Shown: positions 49,250 through 59,668, numbered from the stretch's first letter. The stretch is 64,000 nt of DNA from Rhodeus uyekii (GCA_037043235.1 JAWRVZ010000029.1:3254001-3318000), one strand, 5' to 3'. Program-made: numbers and translations. Notes: generated by a model from the sequence alone, not told the origin.

Positions 49250-49806
49250 CAGTGGAGTTCACTTATCTCGACTCACGGTTAACTCGCCAATCCTATTATG
49301 TTGACGTTTTTGAAGTGGAACCGCCAAACTCCCTATTTGTCTAAGCATTTTCTTGTGGGTTATGTTGATTCTTTTACGTCGCCGAAATCTAATATCTCGA
49401 GCACAAAAGAGGGACAAATTCGCCACTTCACACGGTTATCTCGTGACTGAGAGTTCACTGCGGATGCGCTGAGTTCCTGTTGCATGTGGATCGCGGTCAG
49501 TGTTGCCAACTTAGATATAATCAGTTATGACTGTATTCGCTGTGAGCGAAATTGTGTTTGCAATGTTGGAGAATATAATTAAAGGTTTGTATCAAGAATC
49601 AAAGGTGTTTTTTATTGTATACTGGTAAATATCTGCTGTTAGTTTGTGCACATATGCCTTTTGTTGTTAGCAAATATATACAGTGTATGTACTTTTTTAT
49701 AGCATGCCGATCGCTTCATCAAACAAGGCTGTTGGATTTCTCGATAAACGATTATCTCAACGCTTTTTTGCAACCCCCGAGGCCGTCGACATAACCGGAT
49801 TCCACT
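49250..49806. mobile_element. Pogo/Tigger-like MITE (family C/E/H)
   Basis: Left end CAGTGGAGTTCACTTATCTC; the right end reads ACATAACCGGATTCCAC and has lost its last bases. TA flanks it (49248-49249 and about 49806-49807). Copy 2 of the duplication at about 61520-61530 has the uninterrupted site. Confidence 0.85.
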
Positions 49807-50152
49807 ACTTGAACAGTAAAATTAGAAATACTTTATTTGTTTACCTGCATGTCAATGTGAATATTAACTGACATCAGAAAATGTTATATATGGACAGGCA
49901 AATATTAGATATGCAATGTTGAGAAAAAAATAGCACACCACCAAATGGCTTTTTTAGATTTGATGTGTAATCCTTTTACACAAAAAGTAGATTGAAAGTG
50001 TAAATGTTGCGTTTATACTGCACAGTGATGTTTTTATGTCTCCTTAAAATCTGATGTGAGATCATCCTGCTTTTAATAGTGTTTTATCACTCTTTCTTGA
50101 TCACCAGGCAAAACGTCTCCGGTTACTATCGTAACCTCCGTTCCCTGAGAGA

Positions 50153-50306
50153 GGCGGGAACGAGACGGTGCAGCGAAAAGATGCATTTGGGAACCTCCCC
50201 TTCACGTAAATTTCTGAAACCTTATAGGATAACGCCAGTTGACAACTGGCCAATTGTCGCGCGATGCGCTCTGGCTGTCAGACAGTATAAATAGCATAAG
50301 CGCGGC
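50153..50306. repeat. DIRS inverted terminal repeat, left
   Basis: GGCGGGAACGAGACGGTGCA through CATAAGCGCGGC; exact inverse of 55337-55490 by base-by-base comparison. A piece of it, GATGCATTTGGGAAC, recurs just inside at about 50306-50321. Confidence 0.95.
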
Positions 50307-50682
50307 GATGCATTTGGGAACGGTGTTCAATCCCGCCGTGATTGAGACCTAGACCAGTCTGATACAGCGAAACACACACCAAACACAGCTCGTCCAATGG
50401 CAACGTCGCCACGTGTACTCACTACTGATAGGTGCAGCTAAGCCAATGAAATCTTAAGCTAAAGCTTGTCAAAATTTGCATATCAGCAGCATGAAAAATA
50501 GCGGGCTGCGCTATTACAGGGCAGACGTGACTATTCAGAAAGCATTAAAGCACAACTAATGTGAGCGCATAGCGTCAACGGCAAAGCGGTGACAGTGAGC
50601 ACATAAGCACAAACTACTGTACAGAAATCCCCAGCGTCAACAGCAAGGCGGTAACAACTGCAATATCCCAGGAATAATTGAT

Positions 50683-51780
50683 TCAATTACTCACCGAAAG
50701 CACTTGAGACGCCAAAGATGGAACATCCAGTTTATAAAACCTGGCGAAGGTGTTCTGAGAAGACCAGCCAGCAGCAAAACAGATATCCTGTATTGACGTA
50801 CCTCTAGACCAGGCCCACGATGAGGCAATAGCTCTCGTCGAGTGAGCTCTGATGTTGAGAGGGCATTCCTGTCCCTGATTCGCATAAGCCAAAGCAATAG
50901 CGTCCACTATCCAGTGAGAAAGCCTCTGTTTAGAGACAGCATTTCCTCTAGTAGCACCACCATAGCAAACAAAGAGCTGGTCCGACTGTCGGAATGTGGC
51001 GGATCGGTCCAAGTAAATCCGTAAAGCCCTGACGGGGCAGATAGCCCTCTGAGCGCCGATGTCCTGTGAGGTTGACGGCTCTGAAGACAAGGCGAGCAGA
51101 GAAACTACTTGCGCTTTAAATGGAGTAGAGAGTGATTTTGGCACGAAGCCAGGTCTCGGCCGGAGAGTAACACTGCAGTCTCCGGGCCCGAAACGAATAC
51201 AATCGTCACTCACTGAGAACGCATGCAAGTCCCCAATGCGCTTAGCCGATGCCAGTGCGAGAAGCAGCGCCGTCTTCTGTGAAAGCTCCTTAATCGCGAC
51301 CGATTCCAAGGGCTCGAACGGCGGCAGAGAGAGAGCTCTCAGAACCAGCGCCAAATCCCACGGCGGAACCGATGGGGGGCGTGGGGGGTGTAATCTCCTC
51401 GCACCTCTGAGAAATCTGACCATTAGTGGATGCCTCCCGATCGATTGCCCGTCGTCCGGTGAACGAAACGAGGCGACAGCGGCCACATAGACCTTTAGAG
51501 TAGACGGAACACTCCCGTCATCCAGCCGGAGCTGTAAAAACTGTAACACATCTGACACGGGACAGCTCACCGGGTCGATATTGTGCTCGTTGCACCATTT
51601 CACGAACACTCCCCATTTCAGGGAATAAAGGCGTCTCGTGGAAGGTGCACGAGACTCCGCGAGAGTCTCCAGCACACGAGAAGGTAGTGCGAGCTCTTCT
51701 AAGTCCCCTGAAGCGGCCACGCGTGCAGGCTCCACAGCTCGGGGCTGGGATGCCATATCTCGCCACTCGCTTGAGACAGT
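50683..51780 (-). CDS. DIRS tyrosine recombinase (YR) domain
   Basis: This frame encodes the recombinase thought to insert the circular DIRS cDNA. The frame is open from 53784 down to the stop at 50683 (1033 codons), but the recognisable domain is the last 330 or so residues. It opens with a SAM-like core-binding part (SRAPSTRRLYSLKWGVFVKW). The catalytic set follows: Arg in SAKRIGDLHAF, HxxR in RAHSTRAIASSWA, a Trp in AAGWSSQNTF and the nucleophile Tyr in FARFYKLDV. The upstream 2 kb overlaps the reverse transcriptase frame, as known in DIRS elements. The start codon is unknown, so the 5' edge here is a domain estimate. All catalytic residues appear present. Confidence 0.88.
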   Translation of the reverse strand, partial: TVSSEWRDMASQPRAVEPARVAASGDLEELALPSRVLETLAESRAPSTRRLYSLKWGVFVKWCNEHNIDPVSCPVSDVLQFLQLRLDDGSVPSTLKVYVAAVASFRSPDDGQSIGRHPLMVRFLRGARRLHPPRPPSVPPWDLALVLRALSLPPFEPLESVAIKELSQKTALLLALASAKRIGDLHAFSVSDDCIRFGPGDCSVTLRPRPGFVPKSLSTPFKAQVVSLLALSSEPSTSQDIGAQRAICPVRALRIYLDRSATFRQSDQLFVCYGGATRGNAVSKQRLSHWIVDAIALAYANQGQECPLNIRAHSTRAIASSWAWSRGTSIQDICFAAGWSSQNTFARFYKLDVPSLASQVLSVSN

Positions 51781-53984
51781 AGATTCTTGCTGACGGGAAT
51801 CCGCCACGGGGGGGCTGCCAGCAACTCTCGTAGGTCCGGGAACCAAGGCTGATTCGGCCAGTTCGGGGCGACTAGGATCACCGACGCTCTTTCCTCCCTT
51901 ATTTTGCATAGGACTAAAGGCAGAATTTTTACCGGAGGAAACGCGTACAACCTGGCTCTCGGCCAACGCGATGTCAGAGCGTCCCCCGCTAGAGGGGCGT
52001 GCGACAGGGAGAAAAACAGCGGGCAGTGCGCGTTCTCGCTCGTCGCAAACAGATCCACTTCTGCCCTCCAGAAGCGATCCCAGATCATTTGCACCACCTT
52101 TGAGTGAAGCCTCCACTCTCCGTGAGGAATCCCGTTCCTCGAAAGCATGTCTGCTCCGCGGTTTAGTACACCCGGGATGTGCGAAGCTCTGATGGAGAGG
52201 AGATGTTGATCTGCCCACAGCAGGAGGCTCGTTGCCAGCTCGAACAGGGCCCTGGAGCGCACGCCGCCTTGGCGATTTATGTATGAAACCACGGACATGT
52301 TGTCGGTGCGAATCAACACATGCTGCTGTTCTATTTGCGGCAGGAAAGCCCTTAGGGCCAAACATACCGCTTTCAGCTCCAGGCGGTTGATATGCCACTC
52401 GCTCTGTGACTCCGACCATAGACCGGAAGTCGGAACGCCCTCGCATGTTGCACCCCAACCTGAGCTCGACGCGTCTGTCGTCACTACGGTGCGTGTCGTC
52501 ACCAGCCCAAGGGGAACCCCCTGGCTGAACATGTCCTGATTGGACCATGGTTCCAGAGCGCTGATGCAGCTGCGGGAGACCGTGATGCGCATGCGCCCCG
52601 CTGTCCACGCTCTCCACGGGACACGGGTCTTCAGCCACAACTGCAGTGGACGCATTCGCAGCAGACCCAGGTGGCACACTGAAGACGCTGACGCCATAAG
52701 ACCGAGAAGCCTCTGGAAAACCCTCAGGGGAACAGACCGGTCCTGTCTGAAGCCACGCAGAGCCGAAGAGATGGTCTCTATGCGTTCCGGGGCGAGGCGG
52801 GCTCGCATCGCCACTGAGTCGAAGCACACACCTAGATATGTTAAATACTGACTCGGGGTGAGCATGCTCTTCTGCATGTTCACTCGCAGGCCCAGTGACT
52901 CCAGATGATGAAGCAGCATGTCTGTATGCCTGATTAGCACCTCCCTTGTATGAGCTAGAATCAGCCAATCGTCCAGATAGTTTAGAATGCGCACTCCGCT
53001 CGCTCTGAGGGGGGAAAGTGCTGCATCCACACATTTTGAGAACGTGCGCGGTGCCAATGCCAGCCCGAACGGGAGCACGGCATACTGGTATGCTGAGCCC
53101 TCGAACGCGAATCTCAGGAAACGCCTGTGGCGTGGCGCAATCTGAATATGAAAATACGCATCTTTCAGATCTACGGACGCTAGCCAGTCCCCGGGACGTA
53201 CCTGTGCCAGTATCTGCTTCAGCGTTGTCATTTTGAACGCGCGTTTGTGGAGCGCGCGGTTGATGGGTCTCAGATCCAGAATCGGACGGAGCCCTCCATC
53301 TCTCTTGGGCACCACGAAATAGCGGCTGTAGAATCCGCTCTCTAGCTCGCTCGGAGGGACGCGCTCTATCGCTCCTTTCGCGAGCAGACTGTGAACCTCC
53401 TGTCTCAGAACAGGTGCGCTTTGAGGGAGCGCCAGAGACGGGACCACACCAGTGAAACGGGGCGGTCTGCGTCTGAACTGAAGAGAATAACCGTGCTGAA
53501 TTATTCCCAGCAACCAACCTGAGATGCCTGGAATGGCCCTCCAAGCTTCCAGGAAATGACGAAGCGGAGGGTAGGCTGCACGCTGCTCGACGAGTATCGG
53601 GAGCGGCGGGGAAATGTCGGCTACTATTGAGGGAGCAAGTGCATACTGTGGCTCCGCGCCGCTCTGAGGCAGGGCAAGCGACATAACACTGACAGAATGA
53701 GGAAGAAACAACTCTTTTTGTGAACAAGCATTTGTTTTTATTATTGCATCCACACAAACAGGGTTTAACACACACACATTGCAATCGTCGCCCATACGAA
53801 CAGAGGGGACATAACGCACAACATGGTGTTTTGGGGGCGGCCCACCCGCGAGCTCTCTCTTCCTCTTGACGGGACCGTCAGGAAGATGGCTTGCCTGCGG
53901 GAGGCTGTGCGCCGTCACGACGGGGGCCCCCCCTGGGCGCGTGACGCCTCTTCCCGGGCCCCGGCCATTGCTTGCGTCGGACAT
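51699..53984 (-). CDS. DIRS reverse transcriptase / RNase H polyprotein
   Basis: A 761-codon frame. Reverse transcriptase motifs appear in order: FVVPKRDGGLRPILDLRPIN, SVDLKDAYFHIQI, LPFGLALAPRTFSKC, and the active-site box NYLDDWLILA. RNase H follows (VTTDASSSGWGA, LELKAVCLAL, IRTDNMSVVSYINRQGG, HIPGVLNRGADMLSR). The tail has VDLFATSENAHCPLFFSL and LVAPNWPNQPWFPDL, matching the region that in some DIRS elements is described as a Dam-like methyltransferase; I cannot assign activity. It overlaps the Gag-like frame by 107 bases at its start and the recombinase frame over about 2 kb. No stop or frameshift was seen. Confidence 0.92.
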   Translation of the reverse strand: MSDASNGRGPGRGVTRPGGAPVVTAHSLPQASHLPDGPVKRKRELAGGPPPKHHVVRYVPSVRMGDDCNVCVLNPVCVDAIIKTNACSQKELFLPHSVSVMSLALPQSGAEPQYALAPSIVADISPPLPILVEQRAAYPPLRHFLEAWRAIPGISGWLLGIIQHGYSLQFRRRPPRFTGVVPSLALPQSAPVLRQEVHSLLAKGAIERVPPSELESGFYSRYFVVPKRDGGLRPILDLRPINRALHKRAFKMTTLKQILAQVRPGDWLASVDLKDAYFHIQIAPRHRRFLRFAFEGSAYQYAVLPFGLALAPRTFSKCVDAALSPLRASGVRILNYLDDWLILAHTREVLIRHTDMLLHHLESLGLRVNMQKSMLTPSQYLTYLGVCFDSVAMRARLAPERIETISSALRGFRQDRSVPLRVFQRLLGLMASASSVCHLGLLRMRPLQLWLKTRVPWRAWTAGRMRITVSRSCISALEPWSNQDMFSQGVPLGLVTTRTVVTTDASSSGWGATCEGVPTSGLWSESQSEWHINRLELKAVCLALRAFLPQIEQQHVLIRTDNMSVVSYINRQGGVRSRALFELATSLLLWADQHLLSIRASHIPGVLNRGADMLSRNGIPHGEWRLHSKVVQMIWDRFWRAEVDLFATSENAHCPLFFSLSHAPLAGDALTSRWPRARLYAFPPVKILPLVLCKIREERASVILVAPNWPNQPWFPDLRELLAAPPWRIPVSKNLLSQASGEIWHPSPELWSLHAWPLQGT

Positions 53985-55293
53985 CCGGCTCCGGGCGAGA
54001 AGCCGCCGGAACTGCAGCCGCCGATTGCTGTGTCACCGGTCTGTGGGGGAGGCGCGGCGCCGACGCCGACCGCGCCCTTGAGGGCTGCTGGTACGCGCGC
54101 CTCGGCATCACGTGGCTCATCGCTTTCGCGCGCTTTTGCGCCTCGGAAAATTTTTCCATAACAGACTCGACCGCGCCACCAAAAAGGCCGGCGGCTGCAA
54201 TTGGTGCGTTGAGGAGCATTTTCCGGTCTGAGTCCCTCAGGTCCGCCAGAGTTAGCCACAGGTGCCTCAGGAGCACCACTAAAAACCCCATAGAGCGGCC
54301 GATGGCTTGCGCGGACCGCTTGGTTGCCATGAGAGCGAAATCCGTTGCCGCTCTCAGGTCCCTCACATCCTCCGCGTCCATGCTGCCGGCGTCCAGCAAT
54401 TGCAGCAGTTTTGCCTGAAACACCTGCAGCACCGCCATCGAGTGGAGCGCGGACGCGGCCTCGCCAGCCGAGGTGTACGCTTTCTCTGCCTGGTGCGCCG
54501 TGAACCTGCACGGTTTTGACGGCAGCCCCAGACCTCCGCTCAGCATGGTTGAGGAAGGGCACAGGTGCGCCGCCATCGCCTCCTCCACGGGTGGCACCCG
54601 CACATAACCCCGAGCTTCAGCACCGTCCACGTGCGAAAACATGGCACGCGGTGAGGAGTGAGCGCGAGCTGACTGAGGCGCCGACCACGACCTCACCACG
54701 TGCTCATGTACCTCCGGAAAAAAGGGTGATCCCCTCCTAGCTCCGGCTTGCTGGCGGCTGGACTGGAGGAACCAGGAGTCCAGCTTACTTCTCGCGGGCT
54801 CCTGTGGAGCACTCCAGTCCAGGTCCAGCTCTTTAACTGCCCTCTCGAGGACCCTGACTAGCTCCTCCTGGAGGTCTAGAGGGCCCTCTGTGTCGAGGCA
54901 CTCCGACGCCGCCCAGTCCCTGTCTGATGCAGCGAGGGATACTGAGTCCACGTCTCTGTCATCCTCGACCGGGAGGAAGTCCGCGAAGCGAACTGGTGAT
55001 TGGGGAGACGGCAGAGGACGGCATGCTGCGTCGTCACCGTCACCCCGCGAGTGTGTGGGGGGGCCCGCCAGCGGCTCGACGGCGGCAGCGGACCCCTTCC
55101 CCGCGATACTGCGCGCTATGTCCCTCCTGGATCTCAGCGCGCGCCCCGGCAGATCCCCGCAGTGCGCGCAGGAGGACTCCAGCAGGGCATCCTCGGCGTG
55201 GGCCAGTCCCAGACAGGCGACGCAGTACGCGTGGGTGTCCGGCGGGTCAATGGGACCCGCGCAAACCTTACATTTAGTTCCTGTTGATTCCAT
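53878..55293 (-). CDS. DIRS Gag-like protein
   Basis: A 471-codon frame, first in the element, starting MESTGTKCKVCAGPIDPPD. The N-terminus has paired Cys motifs (CKVC, CVAC, CAHC with nearby His), suggesting a zinc-binding fold. The middle is acidic and Ser-rich with LDSWFLQSSRQQAGARRGSP, and the C-terminus is basic and Pro/Arg/Ala-rich (RRAYQQPSRARSASAPRLPH), fitting nucleic-acid binding. The ATG lies 57 bases after a TATA box in the terminal repeat. Function as Gag is inferred from position; the sequence itself is poorly conserved between families. Confidence 0.8.
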   Translation of the reverse strand: MESTGTKCKVCAGPIDPPDTHAYCVACLGLAHAEDALLESSCAHCGDLPGRALRSRRDIARSIAGKGSAAAVEPLAGPPTHSRGDGDDAACRPLPSPQSPVRFADFLPVEDDRDVDSVSLAASDRDWAASECLDTEGPLDLQEELVRVLERAVKELDLDWSAPQEPARSKLDSWFLQSSRQQAGARRGSPFFPEVHEHVVRSWSAPQSARAHSSPRAMFSHVDGAEARGYVRVPPVEEAMAAHLCPSSTMLSGGLGLPSKPCRFTAHQAEKAYTSAGEAASALHSMAVLQVFQAKLLQLLDAGSMDAEDVRDLRAATDFALMATKRSAQAIGRSMGFLVVLLRHLWLTLADLRDSDRKMLLNAPIAAAGLFGGAVESVMEKFSEAQKRAKAMSHVMPRRAYQQPSRARSASAPRLPHRPVTQQSAAAVPAASRPEPDVRRKQWPGPGKRRHAPRGGPRRDGAQPPAGKPSS

Positions 55294-55336
55294 AACTGTT
55301 CATAAGTCCGTGTGAAGGAAATAATCTGACGCAATT

Positions 55337-55490
55337 GCCGCGCTTATGCTATTTATACTGTCTGACAGCCAGAGCGCATCGCGCGACAATTGGCCAGTTG
55401 TCAACTGGCGTTATCCTATAAGGTTTCAGAAATTTACGTGAAGGGGAGGTTCCCAAATGCATCTTTTCGCTGCACCGTCTCGTTCCCGCC
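55337..55490. repeat. DIRS inverted terminal repeat, right
   Basis: Exact inverse of 50153-50306. It includes the TATA box that probably drives the element on the minus strand. Outward of it, CTCGAAAGGGAAC only loosely matches the left extension CTCTCAGGGAACGG. Confidence 0.95.
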
Positions 55491-55503
55491 CTCGAAAGGG
55501 AAC

Positions 55504-56600
55504 TACAAGTATAAAACTTTAAGCGACAAAATGTACACTTTAAAAGAGACCAAAAGAGAGAATCTTGTAACTCCTTTTATTCATTAACATTGTACAATTC
55601 TAAACAGCGCAAATCAGACACCAGCTCCTCCTACTAAAACTCAAGTATTTAATTTTGAATATTGCAACATATTGAAAATGCATTAAACCAAATTAAGGTA
55701 ACACAACATGCATTAATGTTCTCAACTATCTGGTTTTCACCCCAAGTCCTTATACAGCCGAAGATCTTCAGTGTTACAAAGGACTTGACGCTTACAATCA
55801 GCTAGTGTGTGGCTAGGTGCGAGAAGTGTCCTGTGTCATCAATGACAGATGTGTAACAACTGCCAAGGTAGATGAAATGGTTTTCATTAGCAATAAAGTT
55901 TATTAAAAAAATAGAGGCATTCCTACTTTCTAATCCAACAGTTTGGACCAAAAATATTTTCATTTAACATCTTTATAAACTTTTGTTACCTGAACAGATC
56001 TTGCAAAATGCTGTTTATTGATGTCCTACACCTGTATGAAAAGCTAAGATTAAAGTATGATTTTTTCTACAGAAAATACACTCAAAAACCCCAAACAGAG
56101 GTCAGGTGTTGTTACATATATTATCGGCAAACTGTTGGATACCGCCTTTTTGCAGGCACATAATATAGATGGATATAATGCTTGATAATTGCAGCGCTTT
56201 ATGTGTGTGTCGTGGGATGGTTTTTAATTCACTGTAGATCCGGATAAGCACATCCATGTGATCTAATCATGATCTACATTTGTTCACCTTTAATTTTATT
56301 ACGTTATTGATGTGCAAGAAGCAAATAGTGTATGTCCAGATCTGGATGATAGCATTGAATATTTCTGACGGACTACTAAGCCAATCACTCTCTCAACATG
56401 AATTCGACTGTTTGCATTTCTCACGTCTGGCCTTTGACAACTGTTGTGTACGATCACCTTGGTGTGTTATTACCTTAGGCAGCCTAAAATATGACTGTTT
56501 CACAACATGATTAACATTCGGTGCGCGCTGTATCCAGCTCTACTTGTCCCCCATTATGGCGGCGACGGTGCGCGTGACGTCATACGGGCACGCTCTATAG
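55504..56600. other. AT-rich region, nothing recognised
   Basis: No exon, bounded repeat or RNA gene seen. A CpG/GGCGGCGAC patch near 56560 leads into the rearranged duplicate at 56610. Confidence 0.4.
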
Positions 56601-56609
56601 CTTATTATT

Positions 56610-57000
56610 ATTAAAAAATAATTAAATTTTGAGACAATGCTGAGCTACAAATGGAAAATAAACCTGTACTTGCACCGGACTAAACAGTAACCGAGATGGT
56701 TTTGATTAGATCTTTCGATAGTTTTCTTGAGTAAAAAAGTGCATGTGTACATTTTGGTTGCAGAATATGAGGCTAATGTCTTCTCATATAGAAATATGAC
56801 AAGGGAAGACATTTTACGTGTCCTTACTCTCTAAAAAAGCTCATAAATGGCTTCTTTCCATGTAAGTTTAGTGGTTTGTACAGTTTTCTCTGAGGTCGGG
56901 ATGGATACAAATTGCTTTTCATTAGAGCACGCGGGAACGCGCTCAGACTTGCGTCAGCATTCAGTCAGTGGCGCGCTTAAAACTTCCCGCGACTGACTGA
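56610..57000. repeat. Second duplicated block, copy 1
   Basis: Words such as GAATATGAGGCTAATGTCTT, CTCATATAGAAATATGACA and ATGTAAGTTTAGTGGTTT match 63290-63640 in the same order. The copies end in a CpG-rich region with AAAACTTCCCG. Confidence 0.9.
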
Positions 57001-57047
57001 AGCGCGCGCTGGCATGTGGGTGTGTCATCCGCGCGCTTGGGTGTGTG

Positions 57048-57260
57048 TATAAAAGTCAGGCCACTACCCAATATTGATCCACACTGAGTAACAAGCCATC
57101 AAATTTTGGAAATATCTAAAAATTGTTCCGTGATTCAGAAGGTCGCGAAGCTGCAAAATCACACGACTAACAGCAGCCGGCCTCAGAATCGGCCCAAAAA
57201 CATTATAAGCACAAAAAAAGAAAATGATGTGATATTGGACTGAAAGAACAGAAAAACAGA
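57048..57260 (+). promoter_or_regulatory. TATA box and possible non-coding first exon
   Basis: TATAAAAG at 57048-57055 follows a CpG-rich GCGCGC patch. About 200 bases downstream the sequence reaches ACAGAGTAAGCT, a donor-like word. No coding exon could be joined. Confidence 0.3.
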
Positions 57261-57329
57261 GTAAGCTAAAATGTCATTTGGCCCTTAATAGAGACTTACA
57301 CAGCTGCAGAATATCTGAGTATACTGTGA

Positions 57330-57425
57330 AAGAGTGTAATCTAAGAAGAATGATGAGGTACAAGAGTGTAATCTAAGAAGAATGATGAGGTACAAGAGTG
57401 TAATCTAAGAAGAATGATGAGGTAC
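57330..57425. repeat. 32-bp tandem repeat, 3 copies
   Basis: Three identical 32-bp units start at 57330, 57362 and 57394 (AAGAGTGTAATCTAAGAAGA then ATGATGAGGTAC; the last base of the third unit and the flanks deviate). Confidence 0.93.
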
Positions 57426-57880
57426 GGACTCCATTATTATATTGGCTGAACTTGCTGCCCAAAAAAAGACACATCTGTCCATACTAAAGACTTCCTCAAC
57501 AGCTGCTGAGGATTAGAAATGCATTTTATCTAAAGTCTGATCTTTTGTCTAAAATCTCTTTGTCATAACTTCAGAAAACTAAAAAAATTAAAACACAATT
57601 TCAATATTTACTAAGGTGAAAAAATAAATTGTATCTTAGCAGGTGTGCATACGCCATGACTTTCCATGACCATATTTGGTTTTTCAAATTTTTACGGGGA
57701 TTTTTGGTTTCAGTGGGCGGGGCTTCCATGAGTATTCCTAACTTTCCCAGACAGGCGCGAGCACAGACACTTCACTCCGTTCGCGGACATAACGAGACAC
57801 GGGAGTGACTGATGACGCAGAATCTCATGGGAATTATCCCGACAGCTATGGTATAAACCCTGACTCATTACTTCTGTCCC

Positions 57881-57975
57881 TCAGGGAAACGAGGTTAAGA
57901 CAACCGGAGACGTTTTAGTTCACGCTCATCTTTGTTTCTCCATCTAAATTCAATGGATTATTTTGAAAAAAAGGT
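57881..57975 (+). other. DIRS-end-like word followed by a candidate ATG exon
   Basis: TCAGGGAAACGAGGTTAAGA then CAACCGGAGACGTTTT (57881-57916) resembles the inverse of the DIRS left edge (50110-50147). It is followed by a frame MDYFEKK ending at a donor AAAAG/GTAAAT near 57974, and preceded by TATAAA near 57852. This may be a related repeat, with the ATG a chance. Confidence 0.3.
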
Positions 57976-59149
57976 AAATATAGTTGTAGCGCGAATTTAC
58001 GTCTAAATACGATTCAAATGTTTATCCTTTCATAACAGTTTATAATGTTTTAATTAGTTTTGTGCAGTCGTCCCTTGAATGAATGCAGAATTAATTTATA
58101 CATTCTGTACTGTATTTAACAAGAGGAACGACATATTCATCGTAATTTATAATCACAATTTCCAGCGATTATATGTTATACTACAATGCGTGTAAATGCA
58201 TAAACAAATAGTATTTTGGATCATGTTATCCCTTGATATGACAATAAAAGACGAATGTTGATTGAAGCAAGGATAACCCTGTGTAGATCAGAGCTAAATT
58301 TGATTCCACTGAATATCGCTTTATGAATTATTCTGATTTAAGTATTTCTTACCACAGATAGGACTACCATAACTGAACGCCTGTTGAGAGTTATTAGAAG
58401 AGCCTGGAGATCCCTGTGCTGCTGTGGACATCATGACTCTGGTGTGTGACTATTATTCTTCAATAAATGTAAAGAAATAATAAAAGTTCCTAAACGCATT
58501 GTGAAGTCATGCAATGTGCTCATCCAAAACAAACAGAGATACAGCTTTCAGTTGAAGAAACAACGCCACATCTTGGTTTGAGCACTGTAGGACCATGGAC
58601 TTCCAGTGAGGATGGAGATATTATTAGAATCGTTTAGGTTTTTAATCCTTTAAATTTTCTGTGAATTTGATAAATTGATCTGATTGTTGATGAAAACTGA
58701 TGACATTACGTTGACGTGTTTGACGGTACAATACTAATGTCCACTCCATTCATCCCATACAGAACATTTGGACCAAGATGAAGAAACAACTGTATAACTT
58801 TATCACTTCAGAGATATAAGATCGGCCCCCTTGAAATCGTCATTGTCCCAGCCACTTAAATCACAAATTCATGAGAGGAGCCGATGTCAAGAGGTGGAGC
58901 AGAGTTACTCCTCATTCGTGCAGTTTTGGGCCTATAGTTTGGGTTTTGGTCCATGCAAGGCAACAATAGAGCATAATATTGAATATTGGCTATTTAATTG
59001 TAATAGGGAGTTCTGCCAAGTTGTTGCCCATAGCATTTAATTTGGTCACCAGTGAAACATTTCTGTAGTCAATTAATGAATCAATCATACATTCACTCTT
59101 CATTGGAAGTGAGAATATCAGGGCTGATATTCTACATTTAAGCATTTGT

Positions 59150-59283
59150 CAGATGTTTTATCTTACATTGCATTCAAGAAACACATTGAATCTCCTCTTG
59201 TTTTCCCTGGGATCAAACCTATGACCTTGGTGTTGTAAACACCAATGCTCTACTGATTGAGCAACAGGAAAACTGTAGAGTTC
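59150..59283 (-). repeat. tRNA-derived SINE
   Basis: On minus the head reads CCTGTTGCTCAATCAGTAGA, with anticodon-like arm TGGTG-TTTACAA-CACCA and B box GGTTTGATCC, then a tail ending CTGACAAATGCTT. Copy 1 of the duplication lacks it. Confidence 0.8.
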
Positions 59284-59668
59284 AATACACACTGCAAGTG
59301 TAATATTCCCTTAAACTAGAATTCAATAAGACCTTATTTAAGGCCAGTTAGCAAGTACATTTCTTCTCTTCCAAAGAAAATGGTTTTGAAAAGACACACA
59401 GCTTTTTGCAATTGGTAAAAAATGCACATTGAATGCAGTAAATATGGTGGACTGTAACAACAGACACTTTTCCACCAACCAGGCCCAACAGTTCCAGTTA
59501 TTTATTTCCAGTTATTATATAGTTATTACAAGTTGATAGTAAACATGAAAAGAAATATCTGATATTTCCCCCATAACGCAGTCGCTATTAACATCTTATA
59601 TTGTCTATAAACCGTTCCATTACCAAAGCATTGAGTAATGCATTTAAATTGCATACCAAAGAGGTATA

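Larger units (their letters stand above)
47511..50080. repeat. Duplicated block, copy 1
   Basis: From CTGTATTTAACAAGAGGAAC onward this region aligns with 58110-61760, including 47750-48300, 48480-48900 and 49800-50060. Homology fades at about 50080, just before the DIRS element. It contains a family C/E/H MITE that copy 2 lacks, and lacks the SINE and family G MITE of copy 2. No recognised gene. Confidence 0.9.
50110..55503 (-). mobile_element. DIRS-type tyrosine-recombinase retrotransposon, apparently intact
   Basis: A 5.4-kb element read on minus. Its terminal repeats are inverted, as in DIRS elements, not direct as in LTR elements: 50153-50306 and 55337-55490 are exact inverse copies over 154 bases. 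It carries three long overlapping frames in DIRS order: a Gag-like protein, reverse transcriptase/RNase H, and a tyrosine recombinase. It has no DDE integrase and no protease motif I could see. A TATA box (TATAAATA, minus 55350-55357) lies in the right repeat, 57 bases before the Gag ATG. The left edge extends beyond the repeat to AAAACGTCTCCGGTTA. Exact outer borders are uncertain by tens of bases. GC content and CpG are far above the surroundings. Confidence 0.92.

Noticed and set aside
50683..53784. Single 1033-residue protein
   Set aside because: Only about the last 330 residues look like a protein domain; the rest overlaps the RT frame, so I annotated the domain only.
53915..54562. 215-codon frame on minus within the DIRS Gag region
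   Set aside because: Shadow frame of the 471-codon Gag-like frame in GC-rich sequence; no recognisable domain.
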